Source: Catellatospora methionotrophica
GTDB lineage: Bacteria; Actinomycetota; Actinomycetes; Mycobacteriales; Micromonosporaceae
DNA length: 64,000 nucleotides
Reading direction: 5' to 3'
Assembly (NCBI RefSeq): GCF_011297335.1
Contig: NZ_JAAOTJ010000007.1
Span: 186,001 to 250,000, forward strand
The stretch's first letter is position 1, and each line of letters begins with the position of its first letter. The position numbers and the translations under genes are program-made. Shown in pieces: positions 18,349 to 27,197 of this stretch. The notes under the pieces are model-generated. The model did no database searches and was not told the origin of the DNA. It saw only the letters and a list, made by a program, of their open reading frames with translations.

Positions 18349-19071
18349 TCAGCTCTCGGCAAGGATCGCGCTGAAGCGCTTCTCGGCGAGGTCGAACTGG
18401 GCGAAGATGTGCGCCTTGACCTCGCCGAGAAGCGGCGTGTCCGGCCGGGCCACCAGTTCCCGCAGCAGCGGGACCAGGGGCTGGTACTTGGTGGCGGCGC
18501 GCAGCACCTTCGGGCCGATGGTGTGGATGACGCCGACCCCGTTGTCGGTGAAGTCCGAGACCTTGATGATCCGCGCCCACGGGTCGACGTCCAGCGACTC
18601 CACGACGTGCTCGCGATACTGCTCGTCCTTGTCGCGGTCGAGGTCGTACTCCGGGTTGGTGACCGCGTTGACCAGCTGCGCGACGCGGGGGCCGAACCGG
18701 TCGGCGAGCACGGCGAGGGCTTCGTCGCGCGGCGGGGGACCGCCCCGGTGGGGGCGGCCGACGAGGCCCCACGGCTGGTCCTCGACAGCGTCGTGCAGCA
18801 GGGCGGCGACCAGCACGTCCCGGTCGGTGACCCGGTAGTACGTGATGATCCGGATGGTGACGCGCAGCAGGTGGTTGAGGTACGGCTCGCGCACCCGCCG
18901 CTGCTCGGCGTGCAGCCCGGCGGCCAGCACCAGCGCCTCGGTGAGGACGGCCTGGTCGGATTCGGGCAGTCGCTGGATCTCCAGGGCGAACCGGTCACGC
19001 AGACCCTGCTCGCCCAGCACCTCCGTGATGGCGTGCAGGGGCATGGTCATGAGGTAAGCCGGGTTGTCCAT
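18349..19071 (-). CDS. HD-domain hydrolase, RelA/SpoT hydrolase-like, no synthetase domain
   Basis: The 240-residue protein resembles the hydrolase half of RelA/SpoT enzymes: HAEQRRVREPYLNHLLRV corresponds to the first metal-binding histidine region, ALLHDAVED is the HD pair, and IIKVSDFTDN corresponds to the later aspartate motif. Nothing resembling the alarmone synthetase or the regulatory TGS and ACT domains follows, so if it acts on (p)ppGpp it would be a stand-alone hydrolase; other nucleotides are possible. It is convergent with nrdB, its stop only four bases away. The ATG at 19071 is the first in frame. Confidence 0.75.
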   Translation of the reverse strand: MDNPAYLMTMPLHAITEVLGEQGLRDRFALEIQRLPESDQAVLTEALVLAAGLHAEQRRVREPYLNHLLRVTIRIITYYRVTDRDVLVAALLHDAVEDQPWGLVGRPHRGGPPPRDEALAVLADRFGPRVAQLVNAVTNPEYDLDRDKDEQYREHVVESLDVDPWARIIKVSDFTDNGVGVIHTIGPKVLRAATKYQPLVPLLRELVARPDTPLLGEVKAHIFAQFDLAEKRFSAILAES

Positions 19072-19189
19072 GCCGCCGTTTATATCGGATCAACGCCGCC
19101 CGCGCGCTCCCTCTTATATGGACGACGATGAACACCGTCCCCGATGTCGGTCTTGCGACACGGGGACGGTGGCTGTCGGGCGTGCGCGG

Positions 19190-20086
19190 TCAGCGGGGGA
19201 TCTTCGTGCGGTTGCGGTCGGCCAGTGCCCTGGCCAGGCTGAACGGCGGATTCACCGGCGCCCGCTGCGGCTCGGCACTTCCTCGCGGGCCGGGGATGAC
19301 CGACGCGGGGACCTGCGCGCGGTGGCGCACCCGGGTCGCCTCGACCCCGTCGAACTCCTCCTGGGTCATCGCCTGCAGGGCGTTGAACGTCACCCCGATC
19401 AGGCACAGCGCCGACAGCAGCACGATCGGCACGATGAGCACGAACGGGCTGAGCCCGGAGACCTGGCCGGTGCCGTCGGTGTCCAGGGTGACCCGGATGG
19501 CGGCCATGCCGGTGTAGTGCATGCCGCACACGGCCAGGCCCATCACCGCCGCCGCGCCCACGATGGCACGCATGCTGGAGACGGTGACGGTGAACCACAG
19601 CGCGACGGTCGCGGCGACCACGGCGATCAGCACGGACGCGGCGACCATGCCGAGGTCATAGCTGACGTGCCCGGCGACGCGCATCGCGGCCATGCCGCTG
19701 TAGTGCATCGCGACCACGCCGAGCCCGGTGAAGCCGCCGCCCGCCACGATCCGGGTCGCGGACCGGCGGCCCTGGCCCACGATGAACAACCCGATGCCGA
19801 CGGTGACGATCGCCAGGGCCAGGCTGATGAACGTGACGACCGGGTCGTAGCGGACCGGGCTGTGCGGCACGTCGAAACCGATGATCGCCATGAAGTGCAT
19901 GAGCCAGATGCCGGTGCCGCCGATGGACAGCGCGGCGATGACCAGCCAGCGGGCCCGGCGCCCGGTAGTGGGGGCGCGGCGGGCGCGGGCCGTGCAGACC
20001 AGACCGAGCAGCGAGCCGATGAAGGCCATCAGGTACGCCGTCACCGGGTTGAACCAGCCGTATGCGAAATGGTGCACTTCTGCCAT
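19190..20086 (-). CDS. MHYT-domain integral membrane sensor protein
   Basis: Seven hydrophobic segments carry repeated methionine-histidine motifs: WLMHFMAIIGF, VAMHYSGMAAMR and GMHYTGMAAIR. MHYT proteins are proposed to bind metal, perhaps copper, and sense a gas such as oxygen or nitric oxide at the membrane. Unlike many homologues it has no GGDEF, EAL or kinase output domain; the last 70 residues are a short cytoplasmic tail. The ATG at 20086 has GGAGG seven bases upstream and starts right before the first membrane segment. No partner gene is evident nearby. Confidence 0.85.
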   Translation of the reverse strand: MAEVHHFAYGWFNPVTAYLMAFIGSLLGLVCTARARRAPTTGRRARWLVIAALSIGGTGIWLMHFMAIIGFDVPHSPVRYDPVVTFISLALAIVTVGIGLFIVGQGRRSATRIVAGGGFTGLGVVAMHYSGMAAMRVAGHVSYDLGMVAASVLIAVVAATVALWFTVTVSSMRAIVGAAAVMGLAVCGMHYTGMAAIRVTLDTDGTGQVSGLSPFVLIVPIVLLSALCLIGVTFNALQAMTQEEFDGVEATRVRHRAQVPASVIPGPRGSAEPQRAPVNPPFSLARALADRNRTKIPR

Positions 20087-20209
20087 GTGAGGGCCTCCGA
20101 GCGTTGAGGAGGATGCCATTGGCACACGAATGTTGAGCGCGCAATCGCACAGTGTGTCCGTGCCCGCACTGTCGATCACCGCTGGCGCGCGCCGGGTAGC
20201 GTCAGCGGC

Positions 20210-20845
20210 ATGGCAGGCACGAGTGCGTCGGTGGTCGCCCTGGTCGGCATCGACGGCTCGGGCAAGACCACACAGGCGGTACGGCTGGCCGCGGCGCTGT
20301 GCGCGGCCGGGGTCACGGCCCGCTACGGCCGCAACGCGGGCGGCCGGCGGTTCCTGGGCCGGGTCGCCCGCAGGTTCGGCCGCGAGGACGCCGTGTCCCT
20401 GCTGGGCCGTCGTGGCCTGCTCACCATCGAGGCGGTGCTGCGCTGGCTCGCCATCGCCCGGTCACTGGTCAGCGCGCGGTTGACCGGCGCGACCGCGGTG
20501 ATGGACCGCTACACCCCTTGCCAGCTGGTCAGCATTCGGGCACATCAGGGCGGCAACTGGCTGACGCGGACGGTACGCGCGGCGTATGCCCCTTTCCCCC
20601 GTCCGGCTGTCATCATCTTTCTCGACGTCCCGCCCGAGGTGGCATATCACCGGGTGGAGCACCGCGGCGAGGACCACGAGGACATCGAATATCTGAACGC
20701 GAGCTACGCCGCCTATAAAGACGTACTGTCGGATGCGGTACACGTCGACGGCACCGGTGATCCGGACGCGGTCGCGCGGGCGGTCTGGGCGGTCGTCTGG
20801 CCAGTCGTTAAACGTGGTTTGGCAGTTGACGCCGGGCTGTCATGA
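20210..20845 (+). CDS. Thymidylate-kinase-like P-loop nucleotide kinase
   Basis: The N-terminus has a phosphate-binding loop (LVGIDGSGKTTQAVRLA) typical of dTMP kinase, and TAVMDRYTPCQLVS corresponds to the DRY region that contacts the nucleotide phosphate. PAVIIFLDVPPEVAYHR followed by an arginine-rich HRGEDHE stretch fits the lid. At 211 residues it is normal in size. The match is to the superfamily; the substrate could be dTMP or another small phosphate acceptor. It stands alone, followed 15 bases later by an RpiR regulator gene. Confidence 0.75.
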   Translation: MAGTSASVVALVGIDGSGKTTQAVRLAAALCAAGVTARYGRNAGGRRFLGRVARRFGREDAVSLLGRRGLLTIEAVLRWLAIARSLVSARLTGATAVMDRYTPCQLVSIRAHQGGNWLTRTVRAAYAPFPRPAVIIFLDVPPEVAYHRVEHRGEDHEDIEYLNASYAAYKDVLSDAVHVDGTGDPDAVARAVWAVVWPVVKRGLAVDAGLS

Positions 20846-20860
20846 AAGTAAGTTTCAAAC

Positions 20861-21805
20861 GTGGCGAAGAAGACGAAAGTTTCCGAGGAGAATGACGGCG
20901 CGCGCGCCGGTCAGGAACCGGCCGGGCTGATAGTTCAGATCAACGGTCTGCTGCCCGCGCTCTCCCCGGCCGAACAGCGCGTGGCACGGCTCGTGCTCGC
21001 CGATCCGGCCGCCTCGGCCCGCCGCACCATCACCGACCTGTCCGCCGCCGCGGAGACCTCCGAGGCGACGGTCATCCGCTTCTGCCGGTCCATCGGCATG
21101 TCGGGCTACCCGCAGCTGCGCATCCGGCTCGCCGCCGAGGCCGCGCGCCGGGTCGAGCCGACCGACTCCCGGGTGGTCGGCGGGGACATCCCGCCCGGCG
21201 CCGACATGGCGCAGATCATCGCCACCATCGCCTTCAACGACGCCCGCGCGGTCGAGGAGACAGCCGAGCAGCTCGACCCCGAGGTCTGCGACAAGATCGT
21301 GGACGCGCTGGTGAAGGCGTCCCGGGTCGAGGTCTTCGGCGCGGGCGCGAGCGGCTTCGTCGCCGCCGACTTCCAGGCCAAGCTGCACCGCATAGGCCGC
21401 GTGGCGTACTACTGGCCCGACCTGCACACCTCGCTCACCTCGGCGGCCCTGCTCGGCCCCGGTGACGTGGCGCTGGGCATCTCGCACACCGGCACCACCG
21501 CCGACACCATCGACGTGCTGGAGCGGGCCAAGGCCGCGGGCGCGGTGACCGTGGCGCTGACCAACTTCCCCCGCTCGCCGATCTGCGACGTCGCCGACTT
21601 CGTGCTGACGACCGCGGCCCGCGAGACCACGTACCGGTCGGGCGCGATGGCCAGCCGCCTGGCCCAGCTCACGGTGGTGGACTGCCTGTTCGTGGGGGTG
21701 GCCGCACGCACCCGCACCAGGGCCCGCAAGGCGCTCGAGGTCACCGCCGAAGCGGTGCGCGGACGACGCCTCGGCACCACGCGCCGCCGGTCCGGCGATG
21801 CCTGA
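20861..21805 (+). CDS. MurR/RpiR-family regulator of N-acetylmuramate recycling
   Basis: An N-terminal helix-turn-helix of the RpiR type (LSPAEQRVARLVLADP and SEATVIRFCRSIGMSGYPQL) is joined to a C-terminal SIS sugar-phosphate-binding domain (VEVFGAGASGFVAADFQAKL, GISHTGTTADTIDVL). The gene overlaps murQ by eight bases, so it most likely senses N-acetylmuramic acid 6-phosphate and controls murQ. The GTG start lies 15 bases after the preceding kinase gene. Whether it represses or activates cannot be told here. Confidence 0.88.
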   Translation: MAKKTKVSEENDGARAGQEPAGLIVQINGLLPALSPAEQRVARLVLADPAASARRTITDLSAAAETSEATVIRFCRSIGMSGYPQLRIRLAAEAARRVEPTDSRVVGGDIPPGADMAQIIATIAFNDARAVEETAEQLDPEVCDKIVDALVKASRVEVFGAGASGFVAADFQAKLHRIGRVAYYWPDLHTSLTSAALLGPGDVALGISHTGTTADTIDVLERAKAAGAVTVALTNFPRSPICDVADFVLTTAARETTYRSGAMASRLAQLTVVDCLFVGVAARTRTRARKALEVTAEAVRGRRLGTTRRRSGDA

Positions 21806-22724
21806 GCTGCCCACCAGCGCGCTCCCGGTCCGTGTCGACGCACCGACGGAGCGGCGCTACGCCCCCAGCACCGATCTCGACCTGCTCGACACCCGCCAGA
21901 TCCTGCGCGTGATCAACGAGGCCGACCGCACGGTCGCCGAGGCCGTCGGCGCGGTGCTCGACCCGCTGGCCGTGGTGGTCGAGGACGCCGTGGCGGCCCT
22001 GCAGCGGGGCAACCGCGTGCACTACGTCGGCGCGGGCACCTCCGGCCGGCTGGGCGTGCTCGACGCGGCCGAGCTGCCGCCGACCTTCAACGCTCCGCCG
22101 AGCTGGTTCTGCGCCCACATCGCCGGTGGCCCCGGCGCGCTGCTGGCCGCGGTCGAGGACGCCGAGGACGACGTGGAGGGCGGGGCCGAGGAACTCGCCC
22201 GGTGCGCCCGCACCGGAGACGTGGTCGTAGGCATCGCCGCCAGTGGCCGCACGCCGTACGTGCTCGGCGCGCTGCGCGCGGCCGGGGAGCTGGGCTGCCG
22301 GACCGCACTGATCGCCGCCAACCCCGATGCCGACGCGGCGGCCTGGGTGGACGTGTTCATCGGCGTCGACACCGGCCCCGAGGTGATCACCGGCTCGACC
22401 CGGATGAAAGCCGCCACGGCTCAGAAGCTGCTGCTCAACGCGTTCTCCAGCGCGGTCATGGTGCGCCTGGGACGGGTGTTCTCCAACTTCATGATCGACA
22501 TGGTGCCGACCAACGCGAAACTGCGCGGCCGCATGCTCAACATTCTCGTCGAGGCGACCGGCCACGACGAAGAGGACTGCCGCCGCACGCTGGACGCCGC
22601 CGGTGGCGACCTGCGCGCCGCCCTGGTCGCGCTGCTCGCCGGCCGCGAGGTCGCCGCCGCTCGGGGAGCCCTGGCCGGTCACGGCAACCGCGTTCGCGAC
22701 GCCGTAGCCTCCCTCACCGAATAA
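21798..22724 (+). CDS. murQ: N-acetylmuramic acid 6-phosphate etherase
   Basis: MurQ cleaves the lactyl ether of MurNAc-6-phosphate to give GlcNAc-6-phosphate and D-lactate in peptidoglycan recycling. The SIS-fold signatures are plain: TERRYAPSTDLDLLDT at the N-terminus, HYVGAGTSGRLGVLDAAELPPTF (catalytic glutamate region), GDVVVGIAASGRTPYVLGAL, and the second active-site helix around ITGSTRMKAATAQKLLLN. At 308 residues it is normal. It overlaps the regulator gene and is followed by a palindromic repeat. Confidence 0.95.
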   Translation: MPELPTSALPVRVDAPTERRYAPSTDLDLLDTRQILRVINEADRTVAEAVGAVLDPLAVVVEDAVAALQRGNRVHYVGAGTSGRLGVLDAAELPPTFNAPPSWFCAHIAGGPGALLAAVEDAEDDVEGGAEELARCARTGDVVVGIAASGRTPYVLGALRAAGELGCRTALIAANPDADAAAWVDVFIGVDTGPEVITGSTRMKAATAQKLLLNAFSSAVMVRLGRVFSNFMIDMVPTNAKLRGRMLNILVEATGHDEEDCRRTLDAAGGDLRAALVALLAGREVAAARGALAGHGNRVRDAVASLTE

Positions 22725-22749
22725 CCTGCGACCGCGTCTTCACCGCTTT

Positions 22750-22808
22750 ATCGCTGTTTCGTGTCAGAACGTGTGATCTGACCGGCGTTCTCGACCGTAA
22801 ACAGCGAT
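22750..22808. repeat. Palindromic repeat after murQ, same family as at 8661
   Basis: An imperfect stem pairs 22751-22771 with 22786-22807. The arm TCGCTGTTTACGGTCGAGAAC (read on the minus strand) closely matches the palindrome at 8661 (consensus TGATCGCTGT then CGGTCAGAAC). It probably ends murQ transcription. Confidence 0.65.
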
Positions 22809-22810
22809 CA

Positions 22811-23209
22811 AGGCGCTTATGCGGCGATGGGGTGATCCCCATTGGCGGGTTCTTCGTGGCCGAATGGGTGTGCTTTTCACTCCGTGGGGTATGTGCGTCC
22901 TGCGTTCGGGTGGGCTGGGTGTGGAACCGTGCAATAGCGCGCGGGCCCGGACGTCACAAGAAATGGCGACGCAGGTCACAGCGTTGTAGTGAGGTGGATC
23001 GCTGTACCCTGGGCAGCTCCGTGGTGTCATAAATAGGGCATTGCGGACCGGTTGGCTCGCTCCCAGCGAGTCGGTAAGTCGGTATCAGCGAGTTCACAGC
23101 TTTTCGTGACAGTTTCGATGGGCAACGCGGAATCATCTCCGGGCGTCATCTGTTGTGAAGGTGTCAGTACCGCAAGGCCCTGCGGCGATTACGTGGGAGG
23201 GACCCGAAC
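22811..23209 (+). other. Leader region of sigma factor gene
   Basis: No gene is seen in these 400 bp. Just before the coding region lies a small hairpin (GGCTCGCTCCCAGCGAG near 23052-23068) and a GGGAGGGAC ribosome-binding site at 23195-23203. Promoter elements cannot be placed with confidence. Confidence 0.4.
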
Positions 23210-24151
23210 GTGGAGAACATGACCATGCTGCGCACCGACCAGGTGGCTGAGGAGCGAGACCTCGTCGGTGTATATCTGCACGAGATCTCGCGTACTCCGC
23301 TGCTGGACGCGGCGCAGGAGGTCGACCTCTCGAAGGCGATCGAGGCAGGACTATATGCTGAGCATCTGCTGGAGGCCGACAAGCTCAAGCGCGGGCTGAA
23401 GCGCGACGAGCTGGAGAAGCTGGTTGCCGACGGCAGCCACGCCAAGGACCTGTTCATTCGTGCGAACCTGCGCCTGGTGGTGTCCATCGCGCGCCGTTAC
23501 GTGCGCTCGGGCATGCCCATGCTGGACCTGATCCAGGAGGGCAACACCGGCCTGGTCCGGGCCGTCGAGAAGTTCGACTACGTGAAGGGCTACAAGTTCT
23601 CCACGTACGCGACCTGGTGGATCCGGCAGGCGATCAGCCGTGCCATCGCCCAGCAGGAGCGCACCGTGCGGCTGCCCGTCCACCTGGTGGAGGACGTCAA
23701 CCGGATGCGCAACGTGACCCGCCAGCTCACCCGTGAGCTGGGCAGCGACCCGGAGCCGGACCAGATCGCGGCCGCGCTCGGCGTCACCGTCGAGCGGGTG
23801 ACCGAACTGATCCGCTGGTCGCAGGACACCGTCTCGCTCGACACGCCCGTGGGCGACGACGGCGACACCAACCTGGGTGACCTGGTCGCCGACCGTGACA
23901 CGCCCAGCCCGGAGGAGATCGTCCTCTCGGCGCTGGAGCGCCAGCGGATCGAGGGCCTGCTCAACCACCTCGACGACCGTTCCGCCGGCATCATGCGCGC
24001 GCGGTACGGCCTGGAGGACGGTCGCGAGCACTCGCTGACCGAGGTGGCGTCGCGGTTCTCCCTGTCTCGCGAGCGCATCCGCCAGCTGGAGATCCAGGCG
24101 CTGGGCCGGCTGCGCGAACTGGCCCGCGCGGAGGGCCTGCAGTCCGTCTGA
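23210..24151 (+). CDS. RNA polymerase sigma-70 family factor, group 2 (HrdD-like)
   Basis: The protein holds regions 1.2 to 4.2 of a primary-like sigma factor but lacks the long N-terminal 1.1 region. Region 1.2 is DLVGVYLHEISRTPLLDAA. Region 2 contains ANLRLVVSIARRYVRSGMPM and the polymerase- and -10-binding segment YKFSTYATWWIRQAISRAI. Region 3 is LTRELGSDPEPDQIAAAL, and region 4.2 ends with FSLSRERIRQLEIQALGRLR for -35 recognition. With 313 residues it fits non-essential group 2 factors of actinomycetes. The GTG start has a strong ribosome site. Confidence 0.92.
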   Translation: MENMTMLRTDQVAEERDLVGVYLHEISRTPLLDAAQEVDLSKAIEAGLYAEHLLEADKLKRGLKRDELEKLVADGSHAKDLFIRANLRLVVSIARRYVRSGMPMLDLIQEGNTGLVRAVEKFDYVKGYKFSTYATWWIRQAISRAIAQQERTVRLPVHLVEDVNRMRNVTRQLTRELGSDPEPDQIAAALGVTVERVTELIRWSQDTVSLDTPVGDDGDTNLGDLVADRDTPSPEEIVLSALERQRIEGLLNHLDDRSAGIMRARYGLEDGREHSLTEVASRFSLSRERIRQLEIQALGRLRELARAEGLQSV

Positions 24152-24176
24152 CCCGACCTTCCTCCCCGACTGACGA

Positions 24177-24210
24177 AGAAGCCCTCTCCCGGAACCGGGA
24201 GAGGGCTTCT
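24177..24210. terminator. Bidirectional intrinsic terminator
   Basis: Perfect 16-base arms (24177-24192 and 24195-24210) form a GC stem with a TTCTT run on one side and AAGAA on the other, between the convergent sigma factor and NlpC/P60 genes. Confidence 0.9.
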
Positions 24211-24227
24211 TGCCGTGGTCGATCGGG

Positions 24228-25208
24228 TTACACGCGCACCCGGCCGTAGCCGTAGGGGGACATCATGTTGACGCTGGCGACCTTAACGACCTCACCGGTG
24301 GTGGGCGCGTGGATCACCTTGCCGCTGCCGACGTAGATCGCCACGTGCCCCAGTCCCGAGTAGAAGACCAGGTCGCCCGGTAGTAACTGGGATCGGCTGA
24401 TATGGGTCGTCTCGCGCCACTGCGTGGCCGCCTGGTGGTAGAGGCCCACGCCTGCGGCTTTCCATGCGGCCATGGTCAGGCCCGAGCAGTCGTACCCGCC
24501 CGGCCCGTCGGCGCCCCACACGTACGGCTTGCCGAGCTGCTTGTACGCGAACGACACCGCGATACCGGCCTTGCCCTTGTACTTGGGGATGCTGCCGGTG
24601 TAGGTGGACGACTTCTCGTCGAGCAGTCCGGCCTTGCGCCGCAGTTCCTTGAGCGCGGCCAGGTCGCGTTCGATGCCCTTGCGCTGGGTCTCGACCACCG
24701 TGAACCGGGTGGTCTGCTCCTGCAGCCGGGCGTCGAGCGCCGCCTTGACCTCGAACCGGTCGCCGGCTGCCCGGCGCGCCTCGTCGATCTGCGACCGCTG
24801 GCTCGTCGCGAGCTGGTCCAGGGAACTGAGCCGGGCCAGCAGCTTGCCGTCGCCGGACGAGTCCAGCAGCGCGTTCCAGCCGCTGAACGACCCGGTGCGG
24901 TACGCGGTCGCGGCGATCCGGGCGACGTTGCCCTTGGCCTGGTCGGCCTTGACCTCCAGCGGGCCCAGCTCCACCTGGAGCGCGGCGGCCTCGGCGCGGG
25001 TCTGCTTGAGCTGCGCGTTGAGCTTGTTGTACTGCTCGACGACCTTCTCCAGCTGGTCGGATTTCTCCGAGATCTGCTTGCGGAGTTCGGCGGCGCTGGG
25101 CGCGGCGTGCGCGGGAGAGCCGGTCGCGAGAAGTCCGATGATCAGTGCACCGGCGGGGGCTAACAGGCGCGCCGCGGCGCGCCAGCCCCTGCCATGGGGG
25201 GATGACAA
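24228..25208 (-). CDS. Secreted NlpC/P60 peptidoglycan hydrolase with coiled-coil N-terminus
   Basis: A signal peptide (RLLAPAGALIIGLLATGSPA, cleaved after SPAHA) is followed by a long coiled coil (about residues 35-200, rich in LEKVVEQYNKLNAQL-like heptads) and a C-terminal NlpC/P60 domain. The catalytic cysteine is in GGYDCSGLTMAAW and the histidine in GLGHVAIYVGSG. It resembles RipA-type endopeptidases that cut peptide crosslinks outside the cell, with the coiled coil likely controlling activity. The TTG start at 25208 is inferred because the in-phase signal peptide begins there. A c-di-AMP riboswitch precedes it. Confidence 0.9.
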   Translation of the reverse strand: MSSPHGRGWRAAARLLAPAGALIIGLLATGSPAHAAPSAAELRKQISEKSDQLEKVVEQYNKLNAQLKQTRAEAAALQVELGPLEVKADQAKGNVARIAATAYRTGSFSGWNALLDSSGDGKLLARLSSLDQLATSQRSQIDEARRAAGDRFEVKAALDARLQEQTTRFTVVETQRKGIERDLAALKELRRKAGLLDEKSSTYTGSIPKYKGKAGIAVSFAYKQLGKPYVWGADGPGGYDCSGLTMAAWKAAGVGLYHQAATQWRETTHISRSQLLPGDLVFYSGLGHVAIYVGSGKVIHAPTTGEVVKVASVNMMSPYGYGRVRV

Positions 25209-25219
25209 GGTATGAGTGG

Positions 25220-25350
25220 CCCTTCTCCGCAGCCGCCTACCGAGTTAGCTGACGGGTTCGGGCGAAGGGCGCCCTACTGCGATCACGGAGCGTGATCGCT
25301 GATTCACCCCGATAACCTGGGTCCCCGGTTCGCCCACCCGCGAGGGGTAT
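25220..25350 (-). promoter_or_regulatory. Cyclic di-AMP riboswitch (ydaO-yuaA motif)
   Basis: Read on the minus strand, the leader carries the ydaO pieces in order: GGGCGAACCGGGGAC (25335-25321), GGGGTGAATC (25310-25301), a variable perfect hairpin (25279-25299), then CGAACCCGTCAGCTAAC (25260-25244) and CGGAGAAGG (25229-25221). These match the actinomycete form found ahead of wall hydrolase genes. It normally shuts off expression when c-di-AMP binds, tying wall cleavage to osmotic state. The gene starts about a dozen bases downstream. Confidence 0.88.
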
Positions 25351-25801
25351 TGATCATCGTGATCGGAGGGCGATTCGGCGGCGCTGGTCCGGTGCCGCCC
25401 GGGGGTGGGCGGCGGACGACCGGCCAGTACCGGCCACGGTAGTCCCGAGATCCGGCAAGCCCAAGTGCGTAATGGGCGATGTGCCCGAGCTGGTCCCGAC
25501 TTGTGGAAAAAGTTCTGTCACATCAGGTGAGCCTGAACGAGGCCTAGGTTCGGGGAACGTGCCAATCTGACAGGTGGCTGATGGGGAGCCTTCACAACGA
25601 TTGCTGTCTCGGTCACACTGAGGTCACGAGGCAGCCGAGAGTTCACCTGTGGACAGTTCCAGAGACGGCTCGCCATACGCGAAAGACCGACACCCGGCGG
25701 CCACCGGATGTCGGTCCACAGCTCCACCACATGCCAGGCGTCGCCACCTCCGCGGGCACCACCATCAGCCGGGCCCGCGATCAAGCAGTTGGGAGACTTC
25801 C
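25351..25801. other. Divergent intergenic region, no gene supported
   Basis: This is the space between the riboswitch-led NlpC/P60 gene and the next plus-strand gene. It should hold promoters for both. Short open frames here have no supporting features. Confidence 0.4.
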
Positions 25802-26350
25802 ATGGAGCCTACACGGGCGCCGGAACGGCCACCAGAACAAGCGATCGTGACCATCCGCCCCGGGCTGCACATCTCGTCGACATGTTTCCAGGTCGGCGGG
25901 CGTCACTTCACGCTCAGCGCCATCGGCAACGTCCACACCCGACAGGCGGGGCACGACCCGCTGACCCGTCGCGCCGGAGCGATGGCCGTCGTGGGCCTGG
26001 TCCTGCTCGGAGCGTTCGCGCCGCTGCTGAAGCCGACCGGCATCGTCGCCGCCGTCGCCGTGCTCAGCGGTCTGGCCGTGGCCACCCTGGTCAGCGCGCG
26101 GCGGCGGCCACGGCGGCTGGAACTGTGGGCCGACTACCACGGTCACCCCACCCAGCTGTTCGTCAGCGACGACTGGTGGCTGTTCCACGCGGTGGAGCGC
26201 TACCTGCGCCGCGGCCTCGCCGAGACGCGGCTCGGCCACCGGACGCTGCCGCGCCCCCGCCCGAGCCGGGGGGTGCCGCACCCCTCGAACATGCACCCCT
26301 CCCGGCTGACCTCCGGCGGAAGCCGGGCTGGCTGGGAACGCGCCGCCTGA
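25802..26350 (+). CDS. DUF6232-like small membrane protein
   Basis: A 182-residue protein beginning with a beta-rich segment (ITV-like VTIRPGLHISSTCFQVGGRH and FTLSAIGNVHT), then two membrane helices (AVVGLVLLGAFAPLL and IVAAVAVLSGLAVATL), then a strand-rich cytoplasmic segment (LELWADYHGHPTQLFVSDDW). This layout matches DUF6232 proteins of actinomycetes, whose function is unknown. The ATG at 25802 has GGGAG six bases upstream. No obvious operon partner. Confidence 0.65.
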   Translation: MEPTRAPERPPEQAIVTIRPGLHISSTCFQVGGRHFTLSAIGNVHTRQAGHDPLTRRAGAMAVVGLVLLGAFAPLLKPTGIVAAVAVLSGLAVATLVSARRRPRRLELWADYHGHPTQLFVSDDWWLFHAVERYLRRGLAETRLGHRTLPRPRPSRGVPHPSNMHPSRLTSGGSRAGWERAA

Positions 26351-26416
26351 CCCGGCGGCCGCACCACGACGAGGCGTCGCCGCTCACCACGGCGACGCCC
26401 GGTCATGGACGCGCGT

Positions 26417-27151
26417 TCACTCCGTCCTGATGACCGTGAACGCCTCGGCCAGGCGGCCGGGCAGGCCCAGCGACTCCGCCAGCCCGCCCAGCCGCTCACG
26501 CAGCATCACGTCGAGGTCGGGCAGGTGAGCCGTCTGCGAGACGTGCCCCCGCAGCGCGGCGAGCTTGCGGTCGAAGACATCGGTCACGTCCACCGCATGG
26601 TCGGGGTCGGGTCCGCCCGAGTACCAGATCTCGCGCACGGTCCACGCGGCCAGGCCGGCCGCAGCCAGCTCGGGGTGCGCGAACGGGTTGCGGGCGTCCG
26701 GGTAGACGGCGCAGGTCACCGCCTCACCCACGGCCAGGTGGTCGGGATGGCTCGGCCCTGCGATGCGGTCCCACCGGCGCAGCGGGGCACTGGTCAGGAT
26801 GCGGTCGGGCCGGGCCCGCCGGATCGCCGCGACGAGGTCCTTGCGCAGGGCCAGGCTCGGCGTGACCGAGCCGTCGGCATACCCCTCCAGGAAGTCGACC
26901 CGCTCGACCCCGACGGCGGCCGCGGCGGCCCGCTGCTCGGCCTCGCGCAGACCCGGCATCTCGTGCCGCGGGGTCTCGTCGAACCCGCCCGCGTCACCCC
27001 GGGTGACCAGCAGGTACGACACCTCCAGGCCCTCGTCCACCCAGCGGGCCACGGTGCCCGCCGCGCCGAAGTCGACGTCGTCGGGGTGGGCGAACACGCA
27101 CAGCACCCGCTGTACGTCCTGGCAGGGGGTGGCGGAGGCAGGGAAGCTCAT
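26417..27151 (-). CDS. PIG-L family deacetylase
   Basis: The N-terminus has the hallmark AHPDD motif (CVFAHPDDVDFG), and PSHPDHLAVGEAV supplies the third zinc ligand, as in MshB and related N-acetylglucosaminyl deacetylases. RGDAGG and EAEQRAAAAAVGV are also typical. It would remove an acetyl group from an N-acetylglucosamine-type substrate such as a mycothiol-related compound. I start it at the ATG at 27151; another in-frame ATG lies at 27163 and neither has a good ribosome site. It is downstream of an XRE regulator on the same strand by 46 bases, so co-transcription is likely. Confidence 0.85.
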   Translation of the reverse strand: MSFPASATPCQDVQRVLCVFAHPDDVDFGAAGTVARWVDEGLEVSYLLVTRGDAGGFDETPRHEMPGLREAEQRAAAAAVGVERVDFLEGYADGSVTPSLALRKDLVAAIRRARPDRILTSAPLRRWDRIAGPSHPDHLAVGEAVTCAVYPDARNPFAHPELAAAGLAAWTVREIWYSGGPDPDHAVDVTDVFDRKLAALRGHVSQTAHLPDLDVMLRERLGGLAESLGLPGRLAEAFTVIRTE

Positions 27152-27197
27152 GCCGCCGAGCATATGCCGCACGCTGCGGCGGAACTCCGCACAGTGA

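Noticed and set aside
25279-25299. Perfect palindrome GCGATCACG/CGTGATCGC as an operator
   Set aside because: It is the variable stem of the c-di-AMP riboswitch.
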